Notes under the pieces: generated by a model
The model's database searches: none
What the model saw: the letters and a program-made list of their open reading frames with translations, nothing else
What the model was told of the DNA's origin: nothing
Made by a program: the position numbers and the translations under genes
In this document: positions 43,385 to 52,358 of the stretch, one piece after another
Layout of the letters: every line of letters starts with the position of its first letter
Numbering within the stretch: position 1 is the first letter of the stretch
DNA from: Eubacterium_B sp034180045
GTDB taxonomy: Bacteria; Bacillota; Clostridia; Peptostreptococcales; Anaerovoracaceae
Direction of reading: 5' to 3'
DNA length: 64,000 nucleotides
NCBI GenBank assembly: GCA_034180045.1
Contig: JAXFOY010000019.1
Span: 1-64,000, forward strand

Positions 43385-44431
43385 ATGGAGATGACAGAAA
43401 GAAAGCTAAAAATTTTACAAGCTATTATCAGTGATTATGTCAAGTCTGCCGAGCCGGTAGGTTCGAGAGCCCTGGCGAGAAAATTTGAATTCGGCATCAG
43501 TCCTGCAACGATTAGAAACGAGATGAGCGATCTTGAGGAGATGGGTTATCTTACACATCCTCATACGTCGGCAGGAAGAGTTCCGTCAGATAAGGCATAT
43601 AGACTATATGTCAATCAAATGATGGAAAAACAGGAATTGACAGTAGACGAAAAAAGGGCGATAGCACATGAGCTTCAGGCGAATATCAACGAGTTTGACA
43701 GAACGATTGAACATGCGGCAAAAATTCTTTCAAGGATAACCAACCTGACATCTTTTGCGGTAACCCCAACTGCAGTTGATGACACTCTTAAGTTCGTCAA
43801 CCTTCTGCCCGTAGACGAAAACACGGTCGTAATGATGATAGTATCTGATACGGGTAAGGTCAATAACACGGCGCTGCGCCTTAGAACTCCGTGTACGGAT
43901 GAGAATTTGCAGCTCTTAGCCAAATCAATGACATATAAATATAGGGGTAAAAGGCTTACAGATGTACTGAAAAGCAATATTATAGAAAACTTCCAGACAG
44001 ATGTTGCAGCACTTGATAGGCTGGAACAGGATATTATGCCGGATTTCATCAAGACACTGGAAAGTATGCTTGATGTTCAGTTATACATGGACGGAATGAC
44101 AAACATCTTTGACTTGCCGGAATACAGCGATATAGAAAGTGCCAAGAACTTCCTCAATCTTCTTAATCAAAAAGAGGAGTTCATTAAAACGGTAATAGAG
44201 CGTGACACCGGAACTATAGTAACCATAGGCGAAGAAAATATGGATGAGCATATGAATGATTACTCGATAATCACGGCAACATATAGCGTCGACGGTAAGC
44301 AGATAGGCAAGATTGGAGTAATAGGTCCAAAGCGTATGAAATATGGAGAAATAACTTCAATAATGGAATATCTGACAGATAATCTCAATCGAAGTTTTCA
44401 ATTAGAAGAGGGAGGAAACGATAGTGATTAA
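43385..44431 (+). CDS. hrcA: Heat-inducible transcription repressor HrcA
   Basis: About 348 residues from ATG 43385, chosen because GGAG (43372-43375) has good spacing; several in-frame ATGs lie just upstream. It has the N-terminal winged helix (ISDYVKSAEPVGSRALARKF, FGISPATIRNEMSDLEEMGYL) and the C-terminal GAF-like domain. It represses its own operon via the CIRCE element. grpE starts with GTG inside its last codons. Confidence 0.95.
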   Translation: MEMTERKLKILQAIISDYVKSAEPVGSRALARKFEFGISPATIRNEMSDLEEMGYLTHPHTSAGRVPSDKAYRLYVNQMMEKQELTVDEKRAIAHELQANINEFDRTIEHAAKILSRITNLTSFAVTPTAVDDTLKFVNLLPVDENTVVMMIVSDTGKVNNTALRLRTPCTDENLQLLAKSMTYKYRGKRLTDVLKSNIIENFQTDVAALDRLEQDIMPDFIKTLESMLDVQLYMDGMTNIFDLPEYSDIESAKNFLNLLNQKEEFIKTVIERDTGTIVTIGEENMDEHMNDYSIITATYSVDGKQIGKIGVIGPKRMKYGEITSIMEYLTDNLNRSFQLEEGGNDSD

Positions 44432-45047
44432 CGAGGAAAATACAAAGCAGGTTAATGACGAGAAGCAGTCTGATTTGAACGATGAAACCGTTCATGAACA
44501 TGTGGACGAAGAATCAGCAGCTGAGCGTGGAAGCTGTGATGAAAAAAGTGATTGCGATTCGGAAAAGAATGAATCGCAAGTAAGTGAAGATGCCAAGCCG
44601 GAAGATGACAAAGACATAGATTGCGATTCGGACAGTTCGGATGAAATGACAGGCAAATATGTAAGACTGATGGCTGAATTTCAAAACTACAAAAAAAGAG
44701 TTTCAAAGGAAAAGGATGATCTTCGTGCCTATGCAAATGAAAGTCTTGTAGTAAGTTTGCTCGAGGTCATTGATAATTTTGAAAGAGCGCTTGAACATGA
44801 ATCGACAGATGAGGGTTATGTGACAGGTATGCAAATGATTTTCAAGCAGATTGTGGAAACTCTTAAAAAATCAGGGCTTGAGGAAATTGAAGCTCTGGGA
44901 GCGGATTTTGATCCAAGCTTTCACAATGCGGTGATGACAGGCGACGACCCGGAATTTGACAGCGGAAAAGTGACTATGGTCATGCAAAAAGGATATACTC
45001 TGAACGGTAAGGTAATCAGGGCATCAATGGTTAAAGTAAACAATTAA
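44424..45047 (+). CDS. grpE: GrpE, DnaK nucleotide exchange factor
   Basis: 207 residues, starting at GTG 44424 with GGAGG upstream and overlapping hrcA by eight bases. A long acidic N-terminal tail (to about residue 70) precedes the coiled coil (RLMAEFQNYKKRVSKE) and the beta domain ending GYTLNGKVIRASMVKV. It releases ADP from DnaK. The acidic tail is longer than in many relatives. Confidence 0.95.
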   Translation: MINEENTKQVNDEKQSDLNDETVHEHVDEESAAERGSCDEKSDCDSEKNESQVSEDAKPEDDKDIDCDSDSSDEMTGKYVRLMAEFQNYKKRVSKEKDDLRAYANESLVVSLLEVIDNFERALEHESTDEGYVTGMQMIFKQIVETLKKSGLEEIEALGADFDPSFHNAVMTGDDPEFDSGKVTMVMQKGYTLNGKVIRASMVKVNN

Positions 45048-45092
45048 TAAAATAAACATAAAAGTAATTGTAAATTTCAGGAGGAAATAGAA

Positions 45093-46958
45093 ATGGCAAA
45101 AGTAATAGGAATAGATTTAGGAACAACAAACAGCTGCGTTTCAGTGCTTGAAGGTGGAGAACCTACAGTAATTGCTAATGCAGAGGGAAACAGAACAACA
45201 CCGTCGATAGTGGGTTTTGCTAAGAACGGTGAAAGACTCGTTGGTGAAACTGCGAAAAGACAGGCTGTAACAAACCCGGAAAGAACTATAACTTCAGTAA
45301 AAAGACATATGGGTGAAGACTTTACAGTAACGATTGACGATAAAAAATACACACCGCAAGACATCAGTGCCATGATTTTGGCAAAGCTTAAAGCTGATGC
45401 TGAAAGCTATCTTGGAGATAAGGTTACAGAGGCGGTAATCACAGTACCTGCATATTTCTCGGATGCTCAGAAACAGGCAACAAAGGATGCCGGAAAAATT
45501 GCGGGTCTGGAAGTTAAGAGAATTATCAATGAACCTACAGCGGCTTCACTTGCTTACGGACTTGACAAAGAAGAAGGCTCTCATAAGATTCTTGTATACG
45601 ATTTGGGCGGAGGTACTTTTGACGTATCAATTCTTGAACTTGGCGACGGTGTATTTGAAGTACTTGCAACAAACGGTGATACCATGCTCGGCGGAGACGA
45701 TTTTGACAACAAGATTGTAACTTACCTTGCCGACACATTTGCGACCGAAAACGGCGTTGATCTAAGAGCTGACAAAATGGCGCTCCAGAGACTGAAAGAA
45801 GCGGCGGAAAAGGCTAAGAAGGAGCTTTCAAGCGCTCAGACGACAAATATCAATCTTCCGTTTATCACGGTGACATCAGACGGTCCGCTTCATATGAATG
45901 TTGACCTTACAAGGGCTAAATTTGACCAGTTGACTGCTGATTTAGTAGAAAGATCGGTAGCACCTATGCAGAAAGCAATGGCTGATGCAGGTGTGACAAA
46001 CAGCGATTTGGCAAAGGTAATCCTCGTCGGCGGTTCTACAAGAATTCCTGCCGTACAGGAAGCTGTAAAGAGAGTTACAGGCAAGGAGCCTTTCAAGGGT
46101 ATAAATCCTGACGAATGTGTAGCAATAGGTGCGGCGATTCAGGCAGGTGTTTTGACAGGTGAGGTGAACGATGTACTTCTACTTGATGTTACACCGCTTT
46201 CACTTTCAATCGAAACACTTGGAGGTGTGGCAACAAAGCTAATTGAAAGAAATACGACAATTCCAACAAAGAAGAGCCAAGTGTTCTCAACCGCTGCTGA
46301 TAATCAGACCGCTGTAGATATACATGTAATGCAGGGTGAAAGACAGATGGCAAATGACAATATTTCTCTAGGTCGTTTCCAGCTTACAGGAATTGCTCCT
46401 GCTCCACGCGGAATTCCGCAGATTGAGGTAACATTTGACATAGATGCAAACGGCATAGTAAATGTTAGCGCTAAGGATCTAGGTACAGGCAAGGAACAGA
46501 AAATCACTATCACATCTTCAACAAAGCTTTCCGAAGATGAAATAAATGCCAAAGTAAGAGAAGCTGAAGCATATGCGGCAGAAGATAAGAAAAAGAAAGA
46601 TGCGATAGAGACAAGAAACCAGGCTGAGGCTATGGCATATCAGACAGAGAAGACTCTAAAAGATTTGGAGGGTAAGATTTCTGATGAGGATGCAAATTCT
46701 CTTAAGGCTGCAAACGAAGAACTCAAGAAGGCTCTTGAACTCAACAATGAAGAAGAAATTAAACAGAAGACGGAAGCTTTGACAGCTAAATTTAATGAAG
46801 TTTCAACCAAGCTGTATCAGCAGAGCGGTGCTCAGGGAGCGCCGGACATGTCAGGAATGGGCGGTGGAACAGCCCAGGATGCAGGCAACGCATCAGGTGC
46901 TGCAAATGATAATGTAGTGGATGCGGATTACACGGTGGTTGACGACGAAAATAAATAA
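45093..46958 (+). CDS. dnaK: Chaperone DnaK (Hsp70)
   Basis: 621 residues. N-terminal ATPase: IGIDLGTTNSCV, VYDLGGGTFDVSI and VILVGGSTRIPAVQ. The substrate-binding domain includes LLLDVTPLSLSIET, and the lid is followed by a Gly/Ala tail ending VVDADYTVVDD. It binds unfolded segments in an ATP cycle driven by DnaJ and GrpE. GGAGG precedes the ATG. Confidence 0.97.
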   Translation: MAKVIGIDLGTTNSCVSVLEGGEPTVIANAEGNRTTPSIVGFAKNGERLVGETAKRQAVTNPERTITSVKRHMGEDFTVTIDDKKYTPQDISAMILAKLKADAESYLGDKVTEAVITVPAYFSDAQKQATKDAGKIAGLEVKRIINEPTAASLAYGLDKEEGSHKILVYDLGGGTFDVSILELGDGVFEVLATNGDTMLGGDDFDNKIVTYLADTFATENGVDLRADKMALQRLKEAAEKAKKELSSAQTTNINLPFITVTSDGPLHMNVDLTRAKFDQLTADLVERSVAPMQKAMADAGVTNSDLAKVILVGGSTRIPAVQEAVKRVTGKEPFKGINPDECVAIGAAIQAGVLTGEVNDVLLLDVTPLSLSIETLGGVATKLIERNTTIPTKKSQVFSTAADNQTAVDIHVMQGERQMANDNISLGRFQLTGIAPAPRGIPQIEVTFDIDANGIVNVSAKDLGTGKEQKITITSSTKLSEDEINAKVREAEAYAAEDKKKKDAIETRNQAEAMAYQTEKTLKDLEGKISDEDANSLKAANEELKKALELNNEEEIKQKTEALTAKFNEVSTKLYQQSGAQGAPDMSGMGGGTAQDAGNASGAANDNVVDADYTVVDDENK

Positions 46959-46966
46959 GGCTTTAA

Positions 46967-47005
46967 TTGCAAAAGGATTTGCCATAGTGCAAATCCTTGT
47001 TTGCA
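46967..47005 (+). ncRNA. Intercistronic stem-loop between dnaK and dnaJ
   Basis: GGATTTGC (46975-46982), loop CATAGT, GCAAATCC (46989-46996), extended by a partly paired A/T stem. No T run follows. It probably stabilises the dnaK 3' end or marks a processing site rather than ending transcription. Confidence 0.5.
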
Positions 47006-47023
47006 GTTAATATAGGTGAAAAT

Positions 47024-48166
47024 ATGGCAGAAAAAAGAGATTACTATGATGTTCTGGGTATTGAAAAGGGTGCGTCGGAGGGCGATATAAAAAAAGCTTA
47101 TCGTAAGCTGGCGCTGAAATATCACCCTGACCGAAACCCGGGCGACAAGAGTGCAGAAGAAAACTTTAAGGAAGTAAACGAAGCATACAGCGTTCTTTCG
47201 GATGCGGATAAAAAGAGCAAATATGATCGTTTCGGACATGCAGGAGTAGATCCTAATGCCGGATTTGGACAGGGCGGATTTTCGGGAGGTTTCTCAGGTA
47301 GCGGATTTGAGGACATCTTTGACATGTTCGGCGGCATGTTCAGCGGTTTTTCCGGCGGCAGAACCAGAAACGGTCCTCAGAAAGGTCGAGACCTTCAGAA
47401 GCACATAACCATAGAGTTTGAAGAAGCTGCATTCGGTGTCAATAAGAAGATAAATATAACAAAGCAGGTAAAATGCTCTACCTGTAACGGAGAGGGAACG
47501 GCTCCCGGAACAAGCAAGAGAAAATGCGGCAGATGTAACGGGACGGGTACGGTTACAACAGTACAGAGAACACCGTTTGGTCAGTTTCAAAGCCAAAGCG
47601 TGTGCCCTGACTGTAACGGAAGCGGCTTTATCATAGATACTCCATGCCCTGACTGTCACGGTACGGGAAGTGTGAGAAAGACAATAACTATAGATGTAAA
47701 TATCCCGGCAGGTGTTGATAATGAAACGGTCTTACCTATCAGGGGACAGGGAGAGCCGGGAATAAACGGCGGACCTGCGGGCGATTTATACATAGTGCTT
47801 AACGTTAAGCCGCATAAGATGTTCAGTCGTTCAGGCAGCGATTTGTATTTAGAGATACCTATAAGCTTTGGTCAGGCGGCTCTTGGAGACGAAATTACAG
47901 TACCTACACTTGATGGAAAAGTTACATATAAGGTTCCTGCGGGAACTCAGCCGGAGACTGTGTTCAGGCTGAAAGGTAAAGGTGTTAAAAATGTCAGAAG
48001 CAGCAAGATGGGAGACCTGTATGTAAAGGTGCAGCTGGAAGTGCCGACAAAGCTTAACTCAAAGCAGCGCAAGGCAGTTGAATCAATGGACAAGGCTCTT
48101 GATGAAACTTGCTACAAGAAGAAAAGCGGTTTTGCACAGAAAGTCAAAGAAATTTTTGGATTTTAA
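47024..48166 (+). CDS. dnaJ: Chaperone DnaJ (Hsp40)
   Basis: 380 residues from ATG 47024. J-domain with the HPD tripeptide (LKYHPDRNPGDKSAEE), a Gly/Phe linker (GFGQGGFSGGFSGSGF), and four zinc repeats: CSTCNGEG, CGRCNGTG, CPDCNGSG, CPDCHGTG, then the substrate-binding C-terminal domains. It delivers clients to DnaK and stimulates ATP hydrolysis. The longer reading frame from 46997 would start inside the stem-loop and lacks support. Confidence 0.95.
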   Translation: MAEKRDYYDVLGIEKGASEGDIKKAYRKLALKYHPDRNPGDKSAEENFKEVNEAYSVLSDADKKSKYDRFGHAGVDPNAGFGQGGFSGGFSGSGFEDIFDMFGGMFSGFSGGRTRNGPQKGRDLQKHITIEFEEAAFGVNKKINITKQVKCSTCNGEGTAPGTSKRKCGRCNGTGTVTTVQRTPFGQFQSQSVCPDCNGSGFIIDTPCPDCHGTGSVRKTITIDVNIPAGVDNETVLPIRGQGEPGINGGPAGDLYIVLNVKPHKMFSRSGSDLYLEIPISFGQAALGDEITVPTLDGKVTYKVPAGTQPETVFRLKGKGVKNVRSSKMGDLYVKVQLEVPTKLNSKQRKAVESMDKALDETCYKKKSGFAQKVKEIFGF

Positions 48167-48233
48167 TTTTTTTGATGCGGTGCGGAGCTGATTACCCTGC
48201 ATGAAAAGGCTAATTTGAATGGTATAAAACATA

Positions 48234-48285
48234 TTGTAAACCAAAACGAGTTTTGGTTTACAAGAAAAAATTGTGATGATATAAT
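48234..48285 (+). promoter_or_regulatory. bioY promoter overlapped by a BirA operator
   Basis: TTGTAAACC (48234-48242), 12 bases, GGTTTACAA (48255-48263): the half-sites match the BirA biotin-operator consensus, and the spacer itself is symmetrical (AAAA-CGAG-TTTT). The right half-site contains the -35 TTTACA (48257-48262), which is 17 bp from the -10 TATAAT (48280-48285). Biotin-loaded BirA would block the promoter. Confidence 0.85.
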
Positions 48286-48317
48286 AACCTTCGTATTTTA
48301 CTACGGAGGTTATTATA
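48280..48317 (+). promoter_or_regulatory. Second inverted repeat spanning the bioY -10 and Shine-Dalgarno
   Basis: ATAATAACCTTCGTA (48281-48295) and TACGGAGGTTATTAT (48302-48316) form 15-bp arms with one G-T pair around TTTTAC. The left arm contains most of the -10, the right arm the GGAGG of bioY. As RNA from the predicted start near 48292 only part of the left arm would be present, so a DNA operator is more likely than a hairpin masking the site. Confidence 0.55.
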
Positions 48318-48884
48318 ATGATTACAGAAAAAATTCAAAACAGAACAGGAAGACTCGCTATGGCGGCGCTATTTACGGCTTTGGTTGCAGTAGGTGCCTT
48401 TATTAAAATCCCTATGCCTTTTATGGATTACTTTACCTTGCAGTTTTTCTTTGTTATCTTATCGGGTATAGTGCTTGGAAGCAAACTGGGAGCACTTTCT
48501 CTCAGCCTATATTTGATTCTGGGACTTGTCGGTGTTCCCGTATTTGCGGGCGGAGGCGGATTTAACTACGTTTTGATGCCGACCTTTGGTTACATTATAT
48601 CGTTTATATTTGCATCATATGCTATAGGATATATTACAGAGAGAGGCAAACCGAGTCTTAAGAGATATTTTTCGGCTACACTTGTAGGTTTTGTATTGAT
48701 TTACGCGATAGGTATTACATATAAACTTTTGATACTTCTTTGCTATATTCATACAGATAAGGCTGTTTCGGTAATTTTGCTATCATCCCTTTCAATTCAG
48801 ATGCCTTTTGACATTTTTCTTTGCTTTGTTGTAGCAAATGTAGGACTCAGACTCAGAAAAATCGTATTCAAGTCCATGGCTTAG
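48318..48884 (+). CDS. bioY: BioY, substrate-binding subunit of biotin ECF transporter
   Basis: 188 residues with about five to six membrane helices; MAALFTALVAVGAFIKIP at the N-terminus and FAGGGGFNYVLMPTFGYIISF (in part) are BioY hallmarks. It captures biotin for import, with EcfT/EcfA not encoded here. The BirA operator upstream confirms the assignment. Imported biotin would serve AccB at 52359. The gene sits between dnaJ and prmA, which are adjacent in many relatives. Confidence 0.95.
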   Translation: MITEKIQNRTGRLAMAALFTALVAVGAFIKIPMPFMDYFTLQFFFVILSGIVLGSKLGALSLSLYLILGLVGVPVFAGGGGFNYVLMPTFGYIISFIFASYAIGYITERGKPSLKRYFSATLVGFVLIYAIGITYKLLILLCYIHTDKAVSVILLSSLSIQMPFDIFLCFVVANVGLRLRKIVFKSMA

Positions 48885-48996
48885 GTGTAAACAAGTATAT
48901 AGCCCATATAGCTTCATATTTGTTTGCGTAAATTCTTTGCAGATGTTATATTGTAGACAAGGCAGTTTGTCTCTCTAGCTTTCAAAGGAGAAGAAT

Positions 48997-50223
48997 ATGG
49001 GACTATATAATTTCGATGAGAAAATCAGCAGAAAGAATACTAACTCTCTAAATGTCGAGGGTTGGAGAACTTACATTTTCGGTGCTGAGGGCGAAAACAA
49101 GGAATTTGCCTTTGCTGATGATGAATTTATTCGTATGTGGATTGCGGATATGGAATTTGCCGTCGCGCCTGAGATTCGTGAAGCCATAGTGGACAGAGTC
49201 AACCAAAAGATATTCGGATATACGCTTGTATATGAAAAAGAATACTTTGATGTTTTCAGAAAGTGGTGCAAAGATAGATATGATTGGGATATAAATCCTG
49301 AAGAAATTTGTTTTTCCGCAGGTATCATCCCCGCGCTTTATCAGCTTGTTGAGGATTTAGTCGCAGAAGACGAAAAAGTGATGACGATGACGCCGGCATA
49401 CGGATATTTTAAGCATGCATCCGACTACTCGGGCAGAGAAATGATAAAGTGCCCCATGAAATTTGAAAACGGACATTTTAGTTTGGATTTTGATGAATTT
49501 GAGCGAAAAATCTCAGACCCTAAACTCAAGATGCTCTTCTTATGCAATCCTCACAATCCTAGCGGGCATATATGGACAAAGGAAGAACTTGAGTTCATGG
49601 CATCAAAGATAGAAGAAAAAGGCATATGGGTGGTTTCGGATGAAATTCACTGCGATTTGTTAAGAACGGGTAAAGCGCATACTACAATGGCAAAGATAAT
49701 GCCCGGCTATGATAAGCTGATAGTATGTATGTCCGCGAGCAAAACCTTTAATATGGCGGGTTTGATGTTCTCGAATGTGTTCATAAGAAATGAAGAGGAG
49801 CGAGCTCGTTTCAAAAGTCGTGATAAATTGTTGGGAAGCGTAAGTCCTCTTTCCATTGCTGCACATAAAGCTGCCTACGAAAAAGGCGGAGCATGGCTTA
49901 ACGAACTTAAGCTGTATATTGACGGAACGCTTGCGGAGCTTAAGGCTTTCTTTGATAAAAACTTACCTAAGGCGGTATTTGAGATTCCTGAGGCTACATA
50001 CTTTGCCTGGCTTGATTTTAGAGCTTACTTTGATGATACGGAAAGCTTGACGGATTTCTTTGCAGATAAGGCGGGTGTGCTTGTAGAGGGTGGAAATTCT
50101 TTGTTTGTAGGGAATGCAGACGGATTTATAAGACTCAATTTAGCAATGCCAAGAGAAACTGTGATGGAAGCTCTTTGCAGAATAAAGAGGGCGATAGACG
50201 GCAGGCATACTGAAGGTTTATAG
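48997..50223 (+). CDS. MalY/PatB-type PLP aminotransferase (C-S lyase)
   Basis: 408 residues, fold-type I. WIADMEFAVAPEIREA, CFSAGIIPALYQLV, LCNPHNPSGHIWTKEEL, VVSDEIHCDLL and SASKTFNMAGL (PLP Lys) match the MalY/PatB group, which cleaves cystathionine or cysteine S-conjugates by beta-elimination, releasing pyruvate and ammonia. A plain aminotransferase role is possible. AAAGGAG precedes the ATG. It may share transcription with prmA, 18 bases downstream. Confidence 0.85.
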   Translation: MGLYNFDEKISRKNTNSLNVEGWRTYIFGAEGENKEFAFADDEFIRMWIADMEFAVAPEIREAIVDRVNQKIFGYTLVYEKEYFDVFRKWCKDRYDWDINPEEICFSAGIIPALYQLVEDLVAEDEKVMTMTPAYGYFKHASDYSGREMIKCPMKFENGHFSLDFDEFERKISDPKLKMLFLCNPHNPSGHIWTKEELEFMASKIEEKGIWVVSDEIHCDLLRTGKAHTTMAKIMPGYDKLIVCMSASKTFNMAGLMFSNVFIRNEEERARFKSRDKLLGSVSPLSIAAHKAAYEKGGAWLNELKLYIDGTLAELKAFFDKNLPKAVFEIPEATYFAWLDFRAYFDDTESLTDFFADKAGVLVEGGNSLFVGNADGFIRLNLAMPRETVMEALCRIKRAIDGRHTEGL

Positions 50224-50241
50224 GAGCGGTACGGCAAATTT

Positions 50242-51207
50242 ATGAAATATATTGAAGTAAGAATAAAGACGAGCAAAAGCGGAATAGAGCCTGTGCTAAC
50301 AGCGCTTATGAATATAGGGATAAATGATGCGATGATAGATGATCCGGATGAGATAATGGAGATGCTGGCTTCGCCTAAATCCACAGAGTGGTACGATGAG
50401 AGTCAAATTCCCGATGTCACAAGGATGGAGCCCGGAGTGACAGTTTTCTTTGCAGATGATGAAGAGGGCAGGAAAAAGGCTGCCGAGCTTAGGCAAGCTA
50501 TAGAATTTCTGGCAAAAAATGCTGCTGAGGGTATGTTCGGAAGTGATGTCGAGCTAGGGGCACTTTCCGTAAGTGCAAAGGTTGAAGACGATGTGCTGTG
50601 GCGTGACAAGTGGAAGGAATATTTTAAGCCTGCCAGAATTTCGGGAACTATAGTAGTGAAGCCGTCGTGGTGCGATTACGAGGCCGAAAAGGACGATATT
50701 ATTATTGAAATCGATCCGGGAATGGCTTTCGGCACAGGAACTCATGAAACAACTTCTCTTGCAATTAAGATGCTGGATAAATATATGCAAAAAGGATATA
50801 AGGTTCTTGATGTGGGCAGCGGATCCGGAATCCTTTCGATAGCGGCAGCAAAGCTTGGAGCATCGGAAGTTCTGGGAATAGATATAGATGAGGATGCGGT
50901 GAGAGTAGCAAATGAAAATCTCACGCTCAATAGCTGTGAAAAAACCGCAAGATCTGTCAAAGGTGACCTTACGGACGGAGTGAGCTACGAGGCTGATATT
51001 GTAGTAGCAAATCTTCTTGCGGATTTGATAATGCGTTTATCAAAGGACGTTCCGGGACATATAAAGCAGTCCGGCATATATATCAGTTCAGGTATTCTTA
51101 CAGATAAAGCGGATATGGTAGCAGATTGTATCCGTGAATGTGGCTTTGAAATAATAGAAAAAGCTGTGGACGGCGAATGGTGCAGCATAGTTGCTCGAAA
51201 AAAATAG
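50242..51207 (+). CDS. prmA: Ribosomal protein L11 methyltransferase
   Basis: 321 residues. The N-terminal L11-binding region begins MKYIEVRIKTSKSGIEPVLT (in part). The Rossmann methyltransferase has DPGMAFGTGTHETT, VLDVGSGSGILSIAAAKLGA, GIDIDEDAV and VVANLLADL. It trimethylates L11 with SAM. The dnaJ-prmA order is common in Firmicutes; here bioY and a PLP enzyme intervene. Confidence 0.93.
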   Translation: MKYIEVRIKTSKSGIEPVLTALMNIGINDAMIDDPDEIMEMLASPKSTEWYDESQIPDVTRMEPGVTVFFADDEEGRKKAAELRQAIEFLAKNAAEGMFGSDVELGALSVSAKVEDDVLWRDKWKEYFKPARISGTIVVKPSWCDYEAEKDDIIIEIDPGMAFGTGTHETTSLAIKMLDKYMQKGYKVLDVGSGSGILSIAAAKLGASEVLGIDIDEDAVRVANENLTLNSCEKTARSVKGDLTDGVSYEADIVVANLLADLIMRLSKDVPGHIKQSGIYISSGILTDKADMVADCIRECGFEIIEKAVDGEWCSIVARKK

Positions 51208-51217
51208 TAAATTTATC

Positions 51218-51244
51218 ACCACCGATTCAAAATCGGTGGTTTTT
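51218..51244 (+). terminator. Terminator of prmA
   Basis: ACCACCGATT (51218-51227), loop CAA, AATCGGTGGT (51231-51240), then TTTT. Confidence 0.85.
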
Positions 51245-51318
51245 GTATTCTTAGAATGCAATATCTATTTCCGCGATTATAAATAAAATATCTTTAGTAA
51301 ATAAATATATAATATAGT

Positions 51319-51840
51319 CTATCTTTCTATCCCGTCTCTTGCCGGTACACCCAGGCTGTAATAATGCTTTATTTCTTTCATCTCAGATACCAGGTCGGCG
51401 CGGTCTATAAGGTATTTCGGTGCATATCTGCCGGTCATTACAAGTTCGGTATTTTCAGGCTTGGAATCCACAATGGATAAAATCTCTTCTTTTGTAAGCA
51501 AATTAAAATATGTGCAAATAGTAATCTCATCTAAAATGACAATATCATATTCACGGGAATTGAGAATTTCCTTTGCTCTTTTCATACCCGAAACGGCACT
51601 TCTTACGTCTCTTTTGTTTGCATCTCTTCCCGCTATACATCCGTCTATACCATAAAGCTCTATCGTAATCTCGGGAAATCTGTTTTTTAGAATAGAAATT
51701 TCGTGATACTCCATACTTTTAACAAACTGTCCTATATATATTCTCAGTCCCGCACCTACGCCGCGAAGTGCAAGTCCCAGTGCCGCAGTTGTCTTTCCCT
51801 TACCGTTTCCCGTATATATTTGAAAATATCCTTTTTCCAT
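51319..51840 (-). CDS. Corrinoid adenosyltransferase (CobO/BtuR type)
   Basis: 173 residues from the ATG at 51840 (GGGAG just upstream; a GTG at 51852 would overlap that site). P-loop GNGKGKTTAALGLALRG, then YIGQFVK, VILDEI and ELVMTGR match the CobA/CobO/BtuR ATP:cob(I)alamin adenosyltransferases. It makes adenosylcobalamin from reduced corrinoid and ATP. No other B12 gene is adjacent, so it probably salvages corrinoids. Confidence 0.9.
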   Translation of the reverse strand: MEKGYFQIYTGNGKGKTTAALGLALRGVGAGLRIYIGQFVKSMEYHEISILKNRFPEITIELYGIDGCIAGRDANKRDVRSAVSGMKRAKEILNSREYDIVILDEITICTYFNLLTKEEILSIVDSKPENTELVMTGRYAPKYLIDRADLVSEMKEIKHYYSLGVPARDGIER

Positions 51841-51962
51841 TTTCTCTCCCACTATTGCATTAAACCGAGATAATTTTAATTATAGCCGGCTTAAACTCAC
51901 AAAGCAAGTTAACATCCGCATCTCTTCACATAATCACCATATGGGCGTAAAGAAAATACCAT

Positions 51963-51991
51963 TTGACAGAAATAATTAAAAGTGATATTCT
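51963..51991 (+). promoter_or_regulatory. Candidate promoter of the fatty-acid operon
   Basis: TTGACA (51963-51968), 17-bp spacer, TATTCT (51986-51991), about 135 bases before acpP. The A/T-rich leader that follows contains the 52020-52045 palindrome. Confidence 0.5.
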
Positions 51992-52019
51992 TACAAAGAA
52001 TTATATAAAATATTTTAAC

Positions 52020-52045
52020 TAAATTATTTTATATAAAATAATTTA
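52020..52045. repeat. 26-bp perfect AT palindrome upstream of acpP
   Basis: TAAATTATTTTAT followed by its exact reverse complement, with no central gap. It is downstream of the predicted promoter and could be the operator for the MarR-type regulator at the end of the operon; AT-only composition weakens the case. Confidence 0.45.
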
Positions 52046-52125
52046 TATATTTTCTTGTAGTATTGCATTGAGAAATCTTACGGAAATATATACGGAAAAT
52101 AAGTGAAAAAAGAGAGGTAAGAATA

Positions 52126-52356
52126 ATGACATTTGAAAAAGTAAAGGAACTGATTGTAGAAACACTTAGCGTAGACGAAGCCAAAATCACAATGGAGGCA
52201 AGCCTGGCAGAGGATTTGAAGATTGATTCACTTGATGCAGTAGAACTGGTTATGGCACTTGAAGAAGAGTACGATATCAAGTTGCCTGACGATGTTCTAA
52301 AGACGCTTGTAACCGTAAGCGATGTAGTTAAGTGTGTAGACGAATACAAGGCATAA
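52126..52356 (+). CDS. acpP: Acyl carrier protein
   Basis: 76 residues, acidic, with KIDSLDAVELVMALEEEYDI; the Ser of DSL receives the phosphopantetheine arm that carries growing acyl chains. It is the first gene of the type II fatty-acid operon, with GAGAGG upstream. accB follows two bases after the stop. Confidence 0.96.
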   Translation: MTFEKVKELIVETLSVDEAKITMEASLAEDLKIDSLDAVELVMALEEEYDIKLPDDVLKTLVTVSDVVKCVDEYKA

Positions 52357-52358
52357 AT

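Noticed and set aside
46967..47005. Terminator between dnaK and dnaJ
   Set aside because: No T tract follows, and dnaJ has no promoter of its own that I can see, so the two are probably co-transcribed.
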